Source: Thermoproteota archaeon (GTDB lineage Archaea; Korarchaeota; Korarchaeia; B14-G2). Taken from it: a DNA stretch of 16,536 nucleotides. A model generated the notes under the pieces. The model did not search any database. It saw only the letters and a list, made by a program, of their open reading frames with translations, and was not told the origin of the DNA. Each line of letters opens with the position of its first letter. Position 1 is the stretch's first letter. The DNA lies in NCBI GenBank assembly GCA_003661385.1, contig QMWA01000017.1, positions 1-16,536 of the forward strand, written 5' to 3'. Both the position numbers and the translations under genes were made by a program. Below are positions 6,137 through 12,974 of this stretch, one piece after another.

Positions 6137-6554
6137 GGCTGTCCATGAGGCTCCTCCTGAGCTTGTATGCTATCAGCTTCTCTAGGATCGCTTTAGCTGG
6201 CTGAGGCATGTCCAGCTGGAACTCCAGTATGAGCTTCACCCTGGTTTTCCTCGGGCTGAGCTGCTCGTATAGGCCTTCAAGGGAGTACTCTCTGAGCGGG
6301 CCTCTGAGCTTCTCGACCATGATGTCTCTGAACCTCCTTAGCGGCTCCCACTCTATGGCTTCTGTTATGAACTCGAACTCTGATCCAGCTACCTCAGCCC
6401 TGTAGTACACCCTAGAGCCCTTTCCAAGCTGCCCTGCTACCCTCCTGGCCTCGTATATAGACTCTATCCACTTCGGGGCGTTCTCCCCGTCTGCAGTGAA
6501 CCAGAAGACCCTCTGAACGGGGGACTTCACTACACGCTCAACAACCACCTTCAA
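6114..6554 (-). CDS. SRPBCC / polyketide-cyclase-like protein (paralogue 2)
   Basis: A 146-residue protein with the same layout as the gene at 1337-1801: VVKSPVQRVFWFTADGENAPKWI at the N-terminus, EARRV, a GKGSRVYYRAEV strand, EFITEAIEWEPL, and a long C-terminal helix. The helix-grip fold binds a small hydrophobic ligand; the ligand is unknown. Start TTG 6554-6552 is preceded by GGTG at 6563-6560 with 5 nt spacing and by a CTTAAG element 25 bp further upstream. The final codons overlap the tail of the convergent tRNA thiolase gene by 23 bp. Having two copies 4.5 kb apart on opposite strands suggests dispersed duplication followed by divergence. Confidence 0.75.
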   Translation of the reverse strand: MKVVVERVVKSPVQRVFWFTADGENAPKWIESIYEARRVAGQLGKGSRVYYRAEVAGSEFEFITEAIEWEPLRRFRDIMVEKLRGPLREYSLEGLYEQLSPRKTRVKLILEFQLDMPQPAKAILEKLIAYKLRRSLMDSLRKLDRL

Positions 6555-6738
6555 GCTAGCACCAGGTGGGTGACTGCATGAGGTGCTTAAGCGTTACCGT
6601 GAGCTGCTGGCAGCCTGCACTTCAGGCGGGCTTCAGGCTTCTGCCTCCTTCGCCTGCCGAGCTGAAGCTTCACTTGCTGGGCGCCTTATGCTGCTGAGGC
6701 CGGTGCTTCAGCTAGAGGCTTGGCTTCAGGTGCACAAC
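6555..6738. other. Divergent intergenic region with repeated CTTCAG motifs
   Basis: About 180 bp between two divergent genes, with CTTCAG recurring several times from 6619 on. A 53-codon plus-strand frame (GTG 6583 to TAA 6742-6744) runs through most of it, but it has no promoter and no known similarity, and its stop lies inside the next gene's TATA box. A weak minus TATA-like CTTAAG is at 6586-6591. No tRNA or C/D-box layout was found. Confidence 0.35.
6586..6591 (-). promoter_or_regulatory. Weak TATA-like element of SRPBCC gene 2
   Basis: CTTAAG is centred about 25 bp from GGTG (6563-6560 on the minus strand). It is short and alone would not be called, but the spacing matches the other promoters in the window. 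Confidence 0.35.
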
Positions 6739-6746
6739 CTTTAAAT
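6739..6746 (+). promoter_or_regulatory. TATA box of the zinc-ribbon/KaiC/AEP operon
   Basis: CTTTAAAT is centred 25 bp from GGTG at 6768-6771. It contains the ATG at 6745, so that ATG cannot be the start of the first gene; translation should begin at TTG 6778. Confidence 0.7.
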
Positions 6747-6777
6747 GCCCTGCTGGCTTGGATTGCTGGTGTGTACT

Positions 6778-6951
6778 TTGGCTAGTGAGCAGTGTGAGCA
6801 TGGTGATGTTGAGCTTCTTGGAACCGAGAAGGGGGAGAGGGGGGTTAACAAGTACTTTAGGTGTAGGAAGTGTGGTGCTGTGCTAGTTCTCTCTGAGGAG
6901 GGGGTCCTGTACGAGGTTCCAGCAGCGAGGGAGCAGCTGGGATCCCGTTAA
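6778..6951 (+). CDS. Small zinc-ribbon protein
   Basis: A 57-residue protein with C6-x-H8 near the N-terminus and C29-x2-C32 in the strand YFRCRKCGAVLVL, a one-ribbon zinc site. Such small proteins usually act as nucleic-acid or protein adaptors. I chose TTG 6778 because it follows GGTG (6768-6771) by 6 nt and a TATA box by about 36 bp; the upstream in-frame ATG 6745 is inside the TATA box. It is the first gene of an operon with a KaiC-like ATPase and a primase-like protein. Its last residues overlap the region where the next gene's frame already encodes family-like sequence one base out of phase, so the two may form a fusion or a frameshifted product. Function unknown. Confidence 0.6.
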   Translation: MASEQCEHGDVELLGTEKGERGVNKYFRCRKCGAVLVLSEEGVLYEVPAAREQLGSR

Positions 6952-6988
6952 GCTGCTTGCTGGTGTTCTAGCTGAGAACCCTGGCTTC

Positions 6989-8302
6989 ATGCTCTCAGTT
7001 AGAGGTGAGGCTGGCTCAGGTAAGACTATACTAGCCCTCCAGCTGCTATCCGCTCTCTCAAGTAAGCTGAAGCCCATCTACATATCGAGCAGGGTTACTC
7101 CTCAGAAGCTCTACTCTAGTTACCCTTGGGTTAAGAGCTCTCTTCCAGCAGATGCGGTGGTAGATGCAACTAAGCCCTCAGAGGAGGGAGGGCTAGGGAT
7201 GCTCAGGTACATTGACAAGCCATCCTTCATCAGAGCTTTAGTAGGACTACTTGAGCGAAGAGGCGAGGCTATAGCTGCAGTTGACAGCGTTGAGGGAGTT
7301 AAGAGCTCTATCGGAGCTGACTTCATGGACCTCAGCCTAGAGGAGGACTTGATAGCGCTAGCTGAAGGCCACGGCTGCAGGCTGATACTCTTGTATGAGG
7401 GGAGCAAGGCAGCAGACTACCTGGCTGACGGTGTGGTTGAGCTATCCTACAGCGACTATGAGGGGGCTAGGCTGAGGAGGATAAACATCAGGAAGCTCAG
7501 AGGGTACTCTGTTGAGAAGCCTGAGAGGGTTTTCACGCTGGATGGAGGTAGGCTGAGAGCTCTACCCCATAGCCCGGTCTACAGGTACCCTACTGGAGTG
7601 AAGTGGAAGCCTAAGCCTGAAAGAGAGGGGTACTTCACAGCTGGGATCCCATTGCTAGACGAGCTAGTTGGTGGCCTGCCAGCTGGAGGAACCCTATTAC
7701 TGAGCTTAGAGGACAATGTGCCAAGTGAAGCTGTGTGCTCTATCCTGTACCCTATGCTAGCTGACTTCGTGTCCAAGGGTAGGCCTATATTCCTGCTTCC
7801 CTCTCACTCTGTAGTCCTGCTTCCAGCCTTCCTCAGCATCCTCAAGTACTTCGAGAACCTCATGGACCTCTTCCTGCATGCTATAGAGAAGGAGATGGCT
7901 GGTAAGATGGACAAGTTCCACGTCGTCTACAGGGCTGGAGAAGCCTACTCACTCTACAGGGAGTGGCTTAAGAGGTGTAGAGCCGCCTCAGGAGGGAAGC
8001 CTGTCCTCTCAGTGGTCGGCTTAGACACCCTGGAGCACAGGTTTGAGCTTAGGGATGCGATTGCAGCCTTAAGCAGGATGGTCTCTGATGTGAGGAGGTT
8101 TGGGTGGCTTCTAGTCTTGATCTCGACAAGCTCCTCTCCTGAGCTCAGTGGGGTTGCAGCTACCGTAGCTGGCAGGCACATCAGGCTTGAGTACAGGCTT
8201 GGAGCGGTTGTAGTCAGAGGAGTCAAGCCCTCAACATTTACCGTAGCAGTTGAGCCCCTCAGGGAAGGCGAAGCTGTCCCTGAGCTTGTTAAGCTGGTTT
8301 AG
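6989..8302 (+). CDS. Two-domain KaiC/RAD55-like ATPase, second P-loop degenerate
   Basis: A RecA-superfamily protein of at least 437 residues. Domain 1 has Walker A GEAGSGKT (6-13 from ATG 6989) and Walker B AIAAVDSVEG (D99). Domain 2 begins GIPLLDELVGGLPAGG (219-234) exactly like a KaiC domain, but the P-loop position reads SLEDNVPSEAV, without GKT, so it probably cannot hydrolyse ATP; its Walker B region is LSVVGLDTLEH. ATG 6989 has no Shine-Dalgarno and would cut off the first strand of the fold. The same frame upstream encodes SWDPVKLLAGVLAENPGF, which looks like the true N-terminus, but has no ATG/GTG/TTG; CTG 6953 or a frameshift from the zinc-ribbon gene are options. It is followed 8 nt later by a primase-like gene. 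Confidence 0.75.
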   Translation: MLSVRGEAGSGKTILALQLLSALSSKLKPIYISSRVTPQKLYSSYPWVKSSLPADAVVDATKPSEEGGLGMLRYIDKPSFIRALVGLLERRGEAIAAVDSVEGVKSSIGADFMDLSLEEDLIALAEGHGCRLILLYEGSKAADYLADGVVELSYSDYEGARLRRINIRKLRGYSVEKPERVFTLDGGRLRALPHSPVYRYPTGVKWKPKPEREGYFTAGIPLLDELVGGLPAGGTLLLSLEDNVPSEAVCSILYPMLADFVSKGRPIFLLPSHSVVLLPAFLSILKYFENLMDLFLHAIEKEMAGKMDKFHVVYRAGEAYSLYREWLKRCRAASGGKPVLSVVGLDTLEHRFELRDAIAALSRMVSDVRRFGWLLVLISTSSSPELSGVAATVAGRHIRLEYRLGAVVVRGVKPSTFTVAVEPLREGEAVPELVKLV

Positions 8303-8310
8303 GTGGTGGC

Positions 8311-9687
8311 TTGAACCCTGAGGAGGCGCTTGAGCACTATAGCAGAGAGCTTGTGAGGAGAGAGGTTGTAGGCTTCTGTAGAGGGAGGTGGGTTGCACTC
8401 GAGTGCTACAGCAGGGAGGGGAGGCTCTTCCTGAGGTATGGTAGGGAGCAGAGGCCTCTCAGCCTGTCCAGCGAGGAGGAGCTTGAGCAGCTGCTCAAGA
8501 GGTACAGGGGGCTTAAGCCCAGGTCAGTGTACGCCTCAGCTAACGTCTACAGGAGGCTTGAGAGCCAGGAGGACACTGAGAGCAGGGAGAACATCATGCT
8601 ATGTACCCCTACATGGGACATAGACTGCAGGCTAAGCGACTGGAGAGCTGCACTTGAGGCAGCTAGAGCTGTAGTAGACTACCTTGAGAAGGCGGGGGTA
8701 GCTGAGTCTGTGTACTTGAAGTGGAGCGGTGAAGGAGTGCACGTCCATGTCCATGAGAGGGCTTTCTCACAGAGCTTGCTGAGGAAGGCTTCCCCCCTAG
8801 ACCTAGCTTACTCCGTTGTCGAGTATGTTGCAAGGCAGGTTCAGAGCAAGGTCAGTGAGCTAGCTGATAGGGGGGTTAAGCTAGAGAACGTGATGGACTT
8901 GAAGAGGGTGTTCACAGCACCCCTCTCACTACACAGGAAGCTAGACCTCTGCTGCGTGTGCTTTAAGCCAGGTGACCTAGACAGCTTTGAGCTGGAGTGG
9001 GCTGACCCAAAGGCTCCAAGGCACAGCATGGACTGGAGGAAGTACAGTGAGGGGGAGCTAGACCACCTAGCTGAGAAGGCCTTAGCTGCAGTAGGAGGCT
9101 ACCCAGGCTGGCCTGGCTCAGCCAGGAAGGCTGCTAGGCCTGCTGTAGGCAGAGCTAGGAGGCCCTCTGGGGAAGGGAGGCTTGGTAGGTTACAGGTGAT
9201 GGCGTTGCTTCAGGCTGCTAGATACTACCTGCTTACAGGAGACATCGAGAAGGCGAAGTCTTTTGGGCTGAACAGGGCTATATTCTACGCCTGGGCGAAG
9301 CACTATGGGCCTAGAGGGAGGCCTAAAGCGAGGAGAGGCAGGGGGAGAGCCCCTGCTATGGCAGCTGAGAGAGCTGAGGAGGAGAGGGAGGGGGAGAGGG
9401 TGGTCTACATAGGAGACGAGGGGGCTTTCATCTCTGATAGAGGGTGGTTTAAGATAGGTGACATGGAGCAGACTCCAGAGGACTATGATAGGCAGGTAAA
9501 GTCTAGGATAGAGGCTGTGATGAGCTATGATGAGGCGTGGGAGGCTGCAGTAAGCTACCTGAGGAAGTTCCCGAGGGAGGTCCTGCTTAGCCAGCAGAGG
9601 TTCTTCAGCCAGGCCTACAAGCCTGTGAGAGACAAGTTCATGGAGGTAGCTGGCAAGAGGAAGAGGACGCTAGAGGACTGGTGGTAG
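8311..9687 (+). CDS. Archaeo-eukaryotic-primase (AEP)-like protein
   Basis: A 458-residue protein with the three AEP catalytic motifs in order: motif I TWDIDC (D103, D105), motif II SGEGVHVHVH (139-148) and motif III KRVFTAPLSLHRKLDL (198-213). AEP enzymes make RNA or DNA primers or fill gaps. It is not a standard PriS: the N-terminal 95 residues, the basic Arg/Gly linker (about 335-350) and the C-terminal helical module (GAFISDRGWFKIGDMEQTPE, then helices to 458) differ from the replicative small subunit. A cysteine pair, LCCVC at 213-217, follows motif III. Start TTG 8311 lies behind GGTGGTGG (8302-8309), 8 nt after the KaiC-like gene, so the two are co-transcribed. A repair, plasmid/virus-derived or accessory-replication role is inference. 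Confidence 0.7.
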   Translation: MNPEEALEHYSRELVRREVVGFCRGRWVALECYSREGRLFLRYGREQRPLSLSSEEELEQLLKRYRGLKPRSVYASANVYRRLESQEDTESRENIMLCTPTWDIDCRLSDWRAALEAARAVVDYLEKAGVAESVYLKWSGEGVHVHVHERAFSQSLLRKASPLDLAYSVVEYVARQVQSKVSELADRGVKLENVMDLKRVFTAPLSLHRKLDLCCVCFKPGDLDSFELEWADPKAPRHSMDWRKYSEGELDHLAEKALAAVGGYPGWPGSARKAARPAVGRARRPSGEGRLGRLQVMALLQAARYYLLTGDIEKAKSFGLNRAIFYAWAKHYGPRGRPKARRGRGRAPAMAAERAEEEREGERVVYIGDEGAFISDRGWFKIGDMEQTPEDYDRQVKSRIEAVMSYDEAWEAAVSYLRKFPREVLLSQQRFFSQAYKPVRDKFMEVAGKRKRTLEDWW

Positions 9688-9789
9688 AGGCTCTGGGAGC
9701 AGCCTAGCTGCAGGACCTGGAGGCAGGCTGCTGAGCTGGAGCTGGTTTGCTAGCAGAGAGCTGCTGACTTCCTCAGGCCTCTGTGTAGG

Positions 9790-10935
9790 CTATAGGATCT
9801 CAGCTATCGAGTAGCTTTGTGACCCTAGCCCTATTTGCTCAGCGTACTCGAGTAGGGTTCTCCAGCTTGGCTTTCCTTGCTCTGAGAACCTTGCTGTAGG
9901 CGGGTAGATGTGGAGGGCTGAGAACTTGTCTGCTCCAGGGCCAGCTACCTTAAGGGACTCTGCTAGCGGGGAGTATGCTCTAGCTGAGTTCACCAGGTCT
10001 ACTGATGCCTTGTCTACTGCGACAGGGTCTCTTGAGGCCACTACGCCGATGTCGTGTGTGGCAGGTATGTCTGAGAAGGGAGCGCAGTCGCAGTGCAAGG
10101 TCACATCGACTATGTAGTTGACGAAGCCATGCTTCCCCCTGAACTCGTCTAGGACGGCTTTGGCTGCCTCAGCTACGGCCATCGACATCTCCTTGTTGCT
10201 CCTGTGCATCTCACTCCATGTGCTGAAGGCCTTGCATAGCTCCCAGCAGCCACACCCCCATAGGCACCTCTCCTCACTGACCTCAGCTTTACCTCCCTTG
10301 AGCTCTATAGCGCCAGCTGGGCAGAAGCTGATGCACTTCCCGCAGCCATCACAGAGCTCAGCTTTGACCCAGGGCTTCCTAGCCAAGTGCACTCTAGCCT
10401 TCCCTGTCTTCGAGAGGCAGCCTACTCCGACGTTCTTCAGTGCGCCACCTATCCCTGTCCTAGCATGCCCCTTGAAGTGTGCTACACTGAGGATGAAGTC
10501 TGCCTCGAGTACTCCAGCTGCAGCCTCGACTTCACCTAGCACCCTTCCAGCCTTCAGCTTGACGTGATGCAGGCCTCTTAGGCCATCTAGGATGACTACT
10601 GGAGCCCCGATAACCTGTGGGGTGAAGCCGTTGCTCCAGGCTACCTCCAGGTAGCCGGGGGCTGTCCCCCTATTCGACCTGAGGGAGATGCTTGTGGTGT
10701 CGCCTACTACAGGGGTTGCAGCCATGTCCTTGATGGCTTCAACTAGGCTCCTTACCAGCTTAGGCCTGAGGCTCCTGAACCCCCACTTCTCTCCCATGTG
10801 GACCTTTATCAGCGCTATGTCCCCTCTGGACAGCCTGTCGAGGGCACCTGAGTCCTCTAGGACACGCTTAGCCTTCAAAGGCAGGGATTCCTCAGCTGAC
10901 TGAGCTCTAGCACTACCACATGACACATAGCTCAA
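9790..10935 (-). CDS. DUF362 protein with embedded 4Fe-4S domain
   Basis: A DUF362-family protein (381 residues from TTG 10935). The DUF362 body shows in IALIKVHMGEKWGFRSLRP, DFILSVAHFKGHARTGIGGALKNVGVGCLS and the later DIGVVASRDPVAVDKASVDLVN. A ferredoxin-like insert holds CDGCGKCISFCP and then CLWGCGCWELC, whose spacing differs from the usual second motif. Members are redox proteins of uncertain substrate. The longest frame begins at GTG 10950, but TTG 10935 fits better: GGTG at 10944-10941 precedes it by 5 nt and a TATA-like GTTATCT lies 25 bp beyond. The gene stands alone, convergent with the AEP-like gene. Confidence 0.8.
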   Translation of the reverse strand: MSYVSCGSARAQSAEESLPLKAKRVLEDSGALDRLSRGDIALIKVHMGEKWGFRSLRPKLVRSLVEAIKDMAATPVVGDTTSISLRSNRGTAPGYLEVAWSNGFTPQVIGAPVVILDGLRGLHHVKLKAGRVLGEVEAAAGVLEADFILSVAHFKGHARTGIGGALKNVGVGCLSKTGKARVHLARKPWVKAELCDGCGKCISFCPAGAIELKGGKAEVSEERCLWGCGCWELCKAFSTWSEMHRSNKEMSMAVAEAAKAVLDEFRGKHGFVNYIVDVTLHCDCAPFSDIPATHDIGVVASRDPVAVDKASVDLVNSARAYSPLAESLKVAGPGADKFSALHIYPPTARFSEQGKPSWRTLLEYAEQIGLGSQSYSIAEIL

Positions 10936-10966
10936 GGCCTCACCTAGCACCTGGTGTAGAGGCTGT

Positions 10967-10974
10967 AGATAACC
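10967..10974 (-). promoter_or_regulatory. TATA-like element of the DUF362 gene
   Basis: On the minus strand GGTTATCT is centred about 25 bp before GGTG at 10944-10941. Weak sequence, good spacing. Confidence 0.35.
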
Positions 10975-10990
10975 GTTGACGTGGAGGCTG

Positions 10991-11653
10991 CTAGCTCTTG
11001 AGCTTGATCCACTTGCCTACTTGAGCCTGCCTTGGGACAGCTAGCCTGACGTACCTCCTGACCTGCTCGCTCCAGAGCACTCTACGCTCCTCTACCTTCA
11101 GCTCTAGTGTGTAGTCTGCTATGTGCCTGAGGCTCTCTTGGAAGCTCTTCGAGTGTACTCCCTGCTCTAGCGTGGCTGCTATGGAGTTCCCTCTGAGAGC
11201 TGCCTTGACTCTGAGCGTGTCAAGGAACCTCCATACGCTGTCAGCTGGGAAGTGGAATGCTAGCGTCGTTATGGAGTCTACAGCCATCCTCCATGGGCTA
11301 GTAGCCTCAGCTTCAGCTATGATGGCATCCAGGGTTGTGACCGGCTTGTACCTCATGTCTCCAACCAGCACTCCACCCCTCCAAGTGAAGAAGTCTAGTA
11401 TGTGCAGCAAGCCCTCCTTAAGCTTCTCAGATAAGTCTACCTTGACATGCCCCTGTAGCTCCAGCTCGAACCTGTGAGGAGGCTCATCTACGACAGCTGC
11501 CAGACAGGGCTCCTCTCTAGCTAGGCCTTCAGCCAGGTACCTCTTGACCAAGGTGGACTTCCCGCTGCCAGGCGGCCCCAGTATCAGCAGAAGCCCTCCT
11601 CCAACTGGGTTAGCGAGCATGTCTAGAGGGCTAGACAAAGGTGAACCTACCAT
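10991..11653 (-). CDS. KaiC/RAD55-like single-domain ATPase (minus paralogue B)
   Basis: A 220-residue RecA-superfamily ATPase. Walker A is GPPGSGKS (26-33) and Walker B is RMAVDSITTL (D126). After the second strand, the position where KaiC proteins usually have two glutamates reads VVDEPPHRF. It is clearly paralogous to its upstream neighbour: AEGLxRxEPCLA, DxPP, a WRxG segment, and TLEQxVHxxxFExxLxxxA all align. Short RAD55/KaiC-like proteins like these act as regulatory or recombination-related ATPases; the partner is unknown. Start ATG 11653 is about 31 bp from a TATA box (11681-11688) that overlaps the stop codon of the upstream gene, so it may have its own promoter as well as read-through. 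Confidence 0.8.
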   Translation of the reverse strand: MVGSPLSSPLDMLANPVGGGLLLILGPPGSGKSTLVKRYLAEGLAREEPCLAAVVDEPPHRFELELQGHVKVDLSEKLKEGLLHILDFFTWRGGVLVGDMRYKPVTTLDAIIAEAEATSPWRMAVDSITTLAFHFPADSVWRFLDTLRVKAALRGNSIAATLEQGVHSKSFQESLRHIADYTLELKVEERRVLWSEQVRRYVRLAVPRQAQVGKWIKLKS

Positions 11654-11680
11654 GCTTTAGCATACCCCTGAGCTTAATAA

Positions 11681-11688
11681 CCTTATAC
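11681..11688 (-). promoter_or_regulatory. TATA box of the downstream KaiC-like paralogue
   Basis: GTATAAGG on the minus strand overlaps the stop codon of the upstream paralogue and sits about 31 bp from ATG 11653. A second AT-rich stretch (TTATTAAG) follows directly and could serve instead. Confidence 0.45.
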
Positions 11689-12405
11689 CCCTATAACTCC
11701 CCCCCTTATCAGGAAGCCTCTGTCAGTCACCTCGTAGGGGAACCAGCTTGTTGAGTGAGCTACTCTAGAGGATAGCACCCTTATGTACCTCTTTATCCTG
11801 CCCTTCTCCTCTATGAGCTTCAGCTTGATCACGTTCTCAGCTAGGTAGGAGAGAGTCCTCTCGAATGCAAGCGTATGGACCTCCTGCTCTAGGGTCACGA
11901 GGCTCAGCATGCCTCCTTCAAGAATCCTAGCCCTAAGGGAGTTGAAGAACTCCCTTGCAGCTTGAAGCCCGCTGTCTAGAGCCAGGGTGCTTAAGCTGTC
12001 TAAGGCTAGCCTCCCTCTCTTCATCTCCTTCCTCAGCTTCTCTATCTCGACCATCAGAGCAGTAAGATTCCCCACTACAGGGTACTCCTGCTTCTGAGAT
12101 GGCATCCCGAGCCTCCAGCTATAGCAGTCGAGTATCCTTAGCTTCCTGACCAGCCTCGCTTCAACCAGCCACCTCTCCTCTAGGCTTCTTATGAGGTGAG
12201 CTGGCGGCATATCCGTCACGACAGCTAGGCAGGGCTCTCCTCGCTTCAGCCCTTCAGCTAGAAACTGGCCTGTGAAGGTGGACTTGCCTGAGCCTGGTGG
12301 TCCAGCCAGCAGTATCGTCCCACTTGGAATCGGCTCGTGTATGAGCTTCTCGAAACCTGGGATGACGGAGGAGGGCTTGAAGAGAGGCCTCGTGGGCGCC
12401 TGCAT
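11683..12405 (-). CDS. KaiC/RAD55-like single-domain ATPase (minus paralogue A)
   Basis: A 240-residue RecA-superfamily ATPase. The N-terminus PSSVIPGFEKLIHEPIPSG (11-29) is the standard KaiC entry to the first strand. Walker A is GPPGSGKS (35-42) and Walker B is RLALDSLSTL (D136). As in its neighbour, the segment after strand 2 is VVTDMPPAH, with no Glu-Glu pair, and a TLEQEVHTLAFERTL segment follows. These shared departures mark the two as one lineage distinct from the canonical KaiC gene at 12975. ATG 12405 follows GGAGCTGGT and lies about 41 bp from a TATA element shared with the divergent gene. The downstream paralogue begins 29 bp after its stop. Function unknown. Confidence 0.8.
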   Translation of the reverse strand: MQAPTRPLFKPSSVIPGFEKLIHEPIPSGTILLAGPPGSGKSTFTGQFLAEGLKRGEPCLAVVTDMPPAHLIRSLEERWLVEARLVRKLRILDCYSWRLGMPSQKQEYPVVGNLTALMVEIEKLRKEMKRGRLALDSLSTLALDSGLQAAREFFNSLRARILEGGMLSLVTLEQEVHTLAFERTLSYLAENVIKLKLIEEKGRIKRYIRVLSSRVAHSTSWFPYEVTDRGFLIRGGVIGV

Positions 12406-12442
12406 GGTACCAGCTCCGGCCTAGAAGTGCTGCAGCAGAATG

Positions 12443-12450
12443 TTTAATAA
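12443..12450. promoter_or_regulatory. TATA element shared by two divergent genes
   Basis: TTTAATAA on plus reads TTATTAAA on minus. It is the only AT-rich stretch between the KaiC-like gene (start 12405, minus) and the unknown gene (plus). On the plus side GGTG at 12472-12475 is 25 bp from its centre, and a CTG follows 5 nt later at 12481. Confidence 0.6.
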
Positions 12451-12519
12451 AGATTTCTAGGTGGCCTACTGGGTGAGAGCCTGGCTAGGGCTCTCAGCAG
12501 GAGCGCTGTCGCGTTAGCG

Positions 12520-12927
12520 GTGGCAGCGTGGGGTAAAGTCGACAGCGTGGATACCCTCAGGCTCCTGGCCTACTTCATAGCCCACATCATATCGGACTCC
12601 AGGCTCCGAGTGGAGTGGAGGGGGGTGCCGGTAGGCCCTGACATAGACCAGGCTTTAGCCTCTCTAGCTGATGAAAGGGGCGCGCAGGTCGACGAGAAGC
12701 TTAAAGCAAGGGTTCTCAGCATGATATCCACCTTGAAGAGGGTTGGGGCAAGGGATAGGAGGAAGCTGGCTCTGCTAGCTACAATGGACTATGCTGTCAG
12801 ATACCTCCGCACTCCCATAGAGTACCTCCCTCTAGTAGCATACAAGCTTGATGAGGAGTATAGTAACGAAGAGGTTGACTGGGCTATAAGGGCGCTATCA
12901 GCCATCCATAGGCTCCTGCCAGTCTAG
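12520..12927 (+). CDS. Unknown helical protein
   Basis: I do not recognise this 135-residue protein. It is predicted mainly helical (VDTLRLLAYFIAHIISD; RDRRKLALLATMDYAVRYL; NEEVDWAIRALSAIHRLL), soluble, and without cysteines or a signal peptide. GTG 12520 is the first standard start. However, the frame is open further upstream and encodes protein-like sequence (ESLARALSRSAVALAVAAWG). CTG 12481 sits 5 nt after GGTG and 34 bp after the TATA centre, exactly like other starts here, and would give 148 residues. It is divergent from one KaiC-like pair and lies just upstream of another KaiC gene, which has its own TATA box. A functional link to KaiC ATPases is only positional. Confidence 0.55.
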   Translation: MAAWGKVDSVDTLRLLAYFIAHIISDSRLRVEWRGVPVGPDIDQALASLADERGAQVDEKLKARVLSMISTLKRVGARDRRKLALLATMDYAVRYLRTPIEYLPLVAYKLDEEYSNEEVDWAIRALSAIHRLLPV

Positions 12928-12936
12928 CTTGATGAA

Positions 12937-12944
12937 AAATATTT
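12937..12944 (+). promoter_or_regulatory. TATA box of the canonical KaiC gene
   Basis: ATATTTAA begins 10 bp after the upstream stop codon. Its centre is about 34 bp from ATG 12975, implying a leader of about 9-11 nt. Confidence 0.65.
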
Positions 12945-12974
12945 AAGGTGAGGGGGGCTGGGCACTAGGATAAC

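Noticed and set aside
6555-6738. Possible tRNA, CRISPR or structured RNA in the divergent gap
   Set aside because: There is no T-arm GTTCRANNC sequence, no regularly spaced repeat and no extended pairing; the repeated CTTCAG hexamers are irregularly spaced.
6583-6744. 53-codon plus-strand frame from GTG 6583
   Set aside because: No TATA box at the right distance, no similarity recognised, its stop lies inside the TATA box of the next operon, and an open frame of this length is fairly likely by chance at this GC content.
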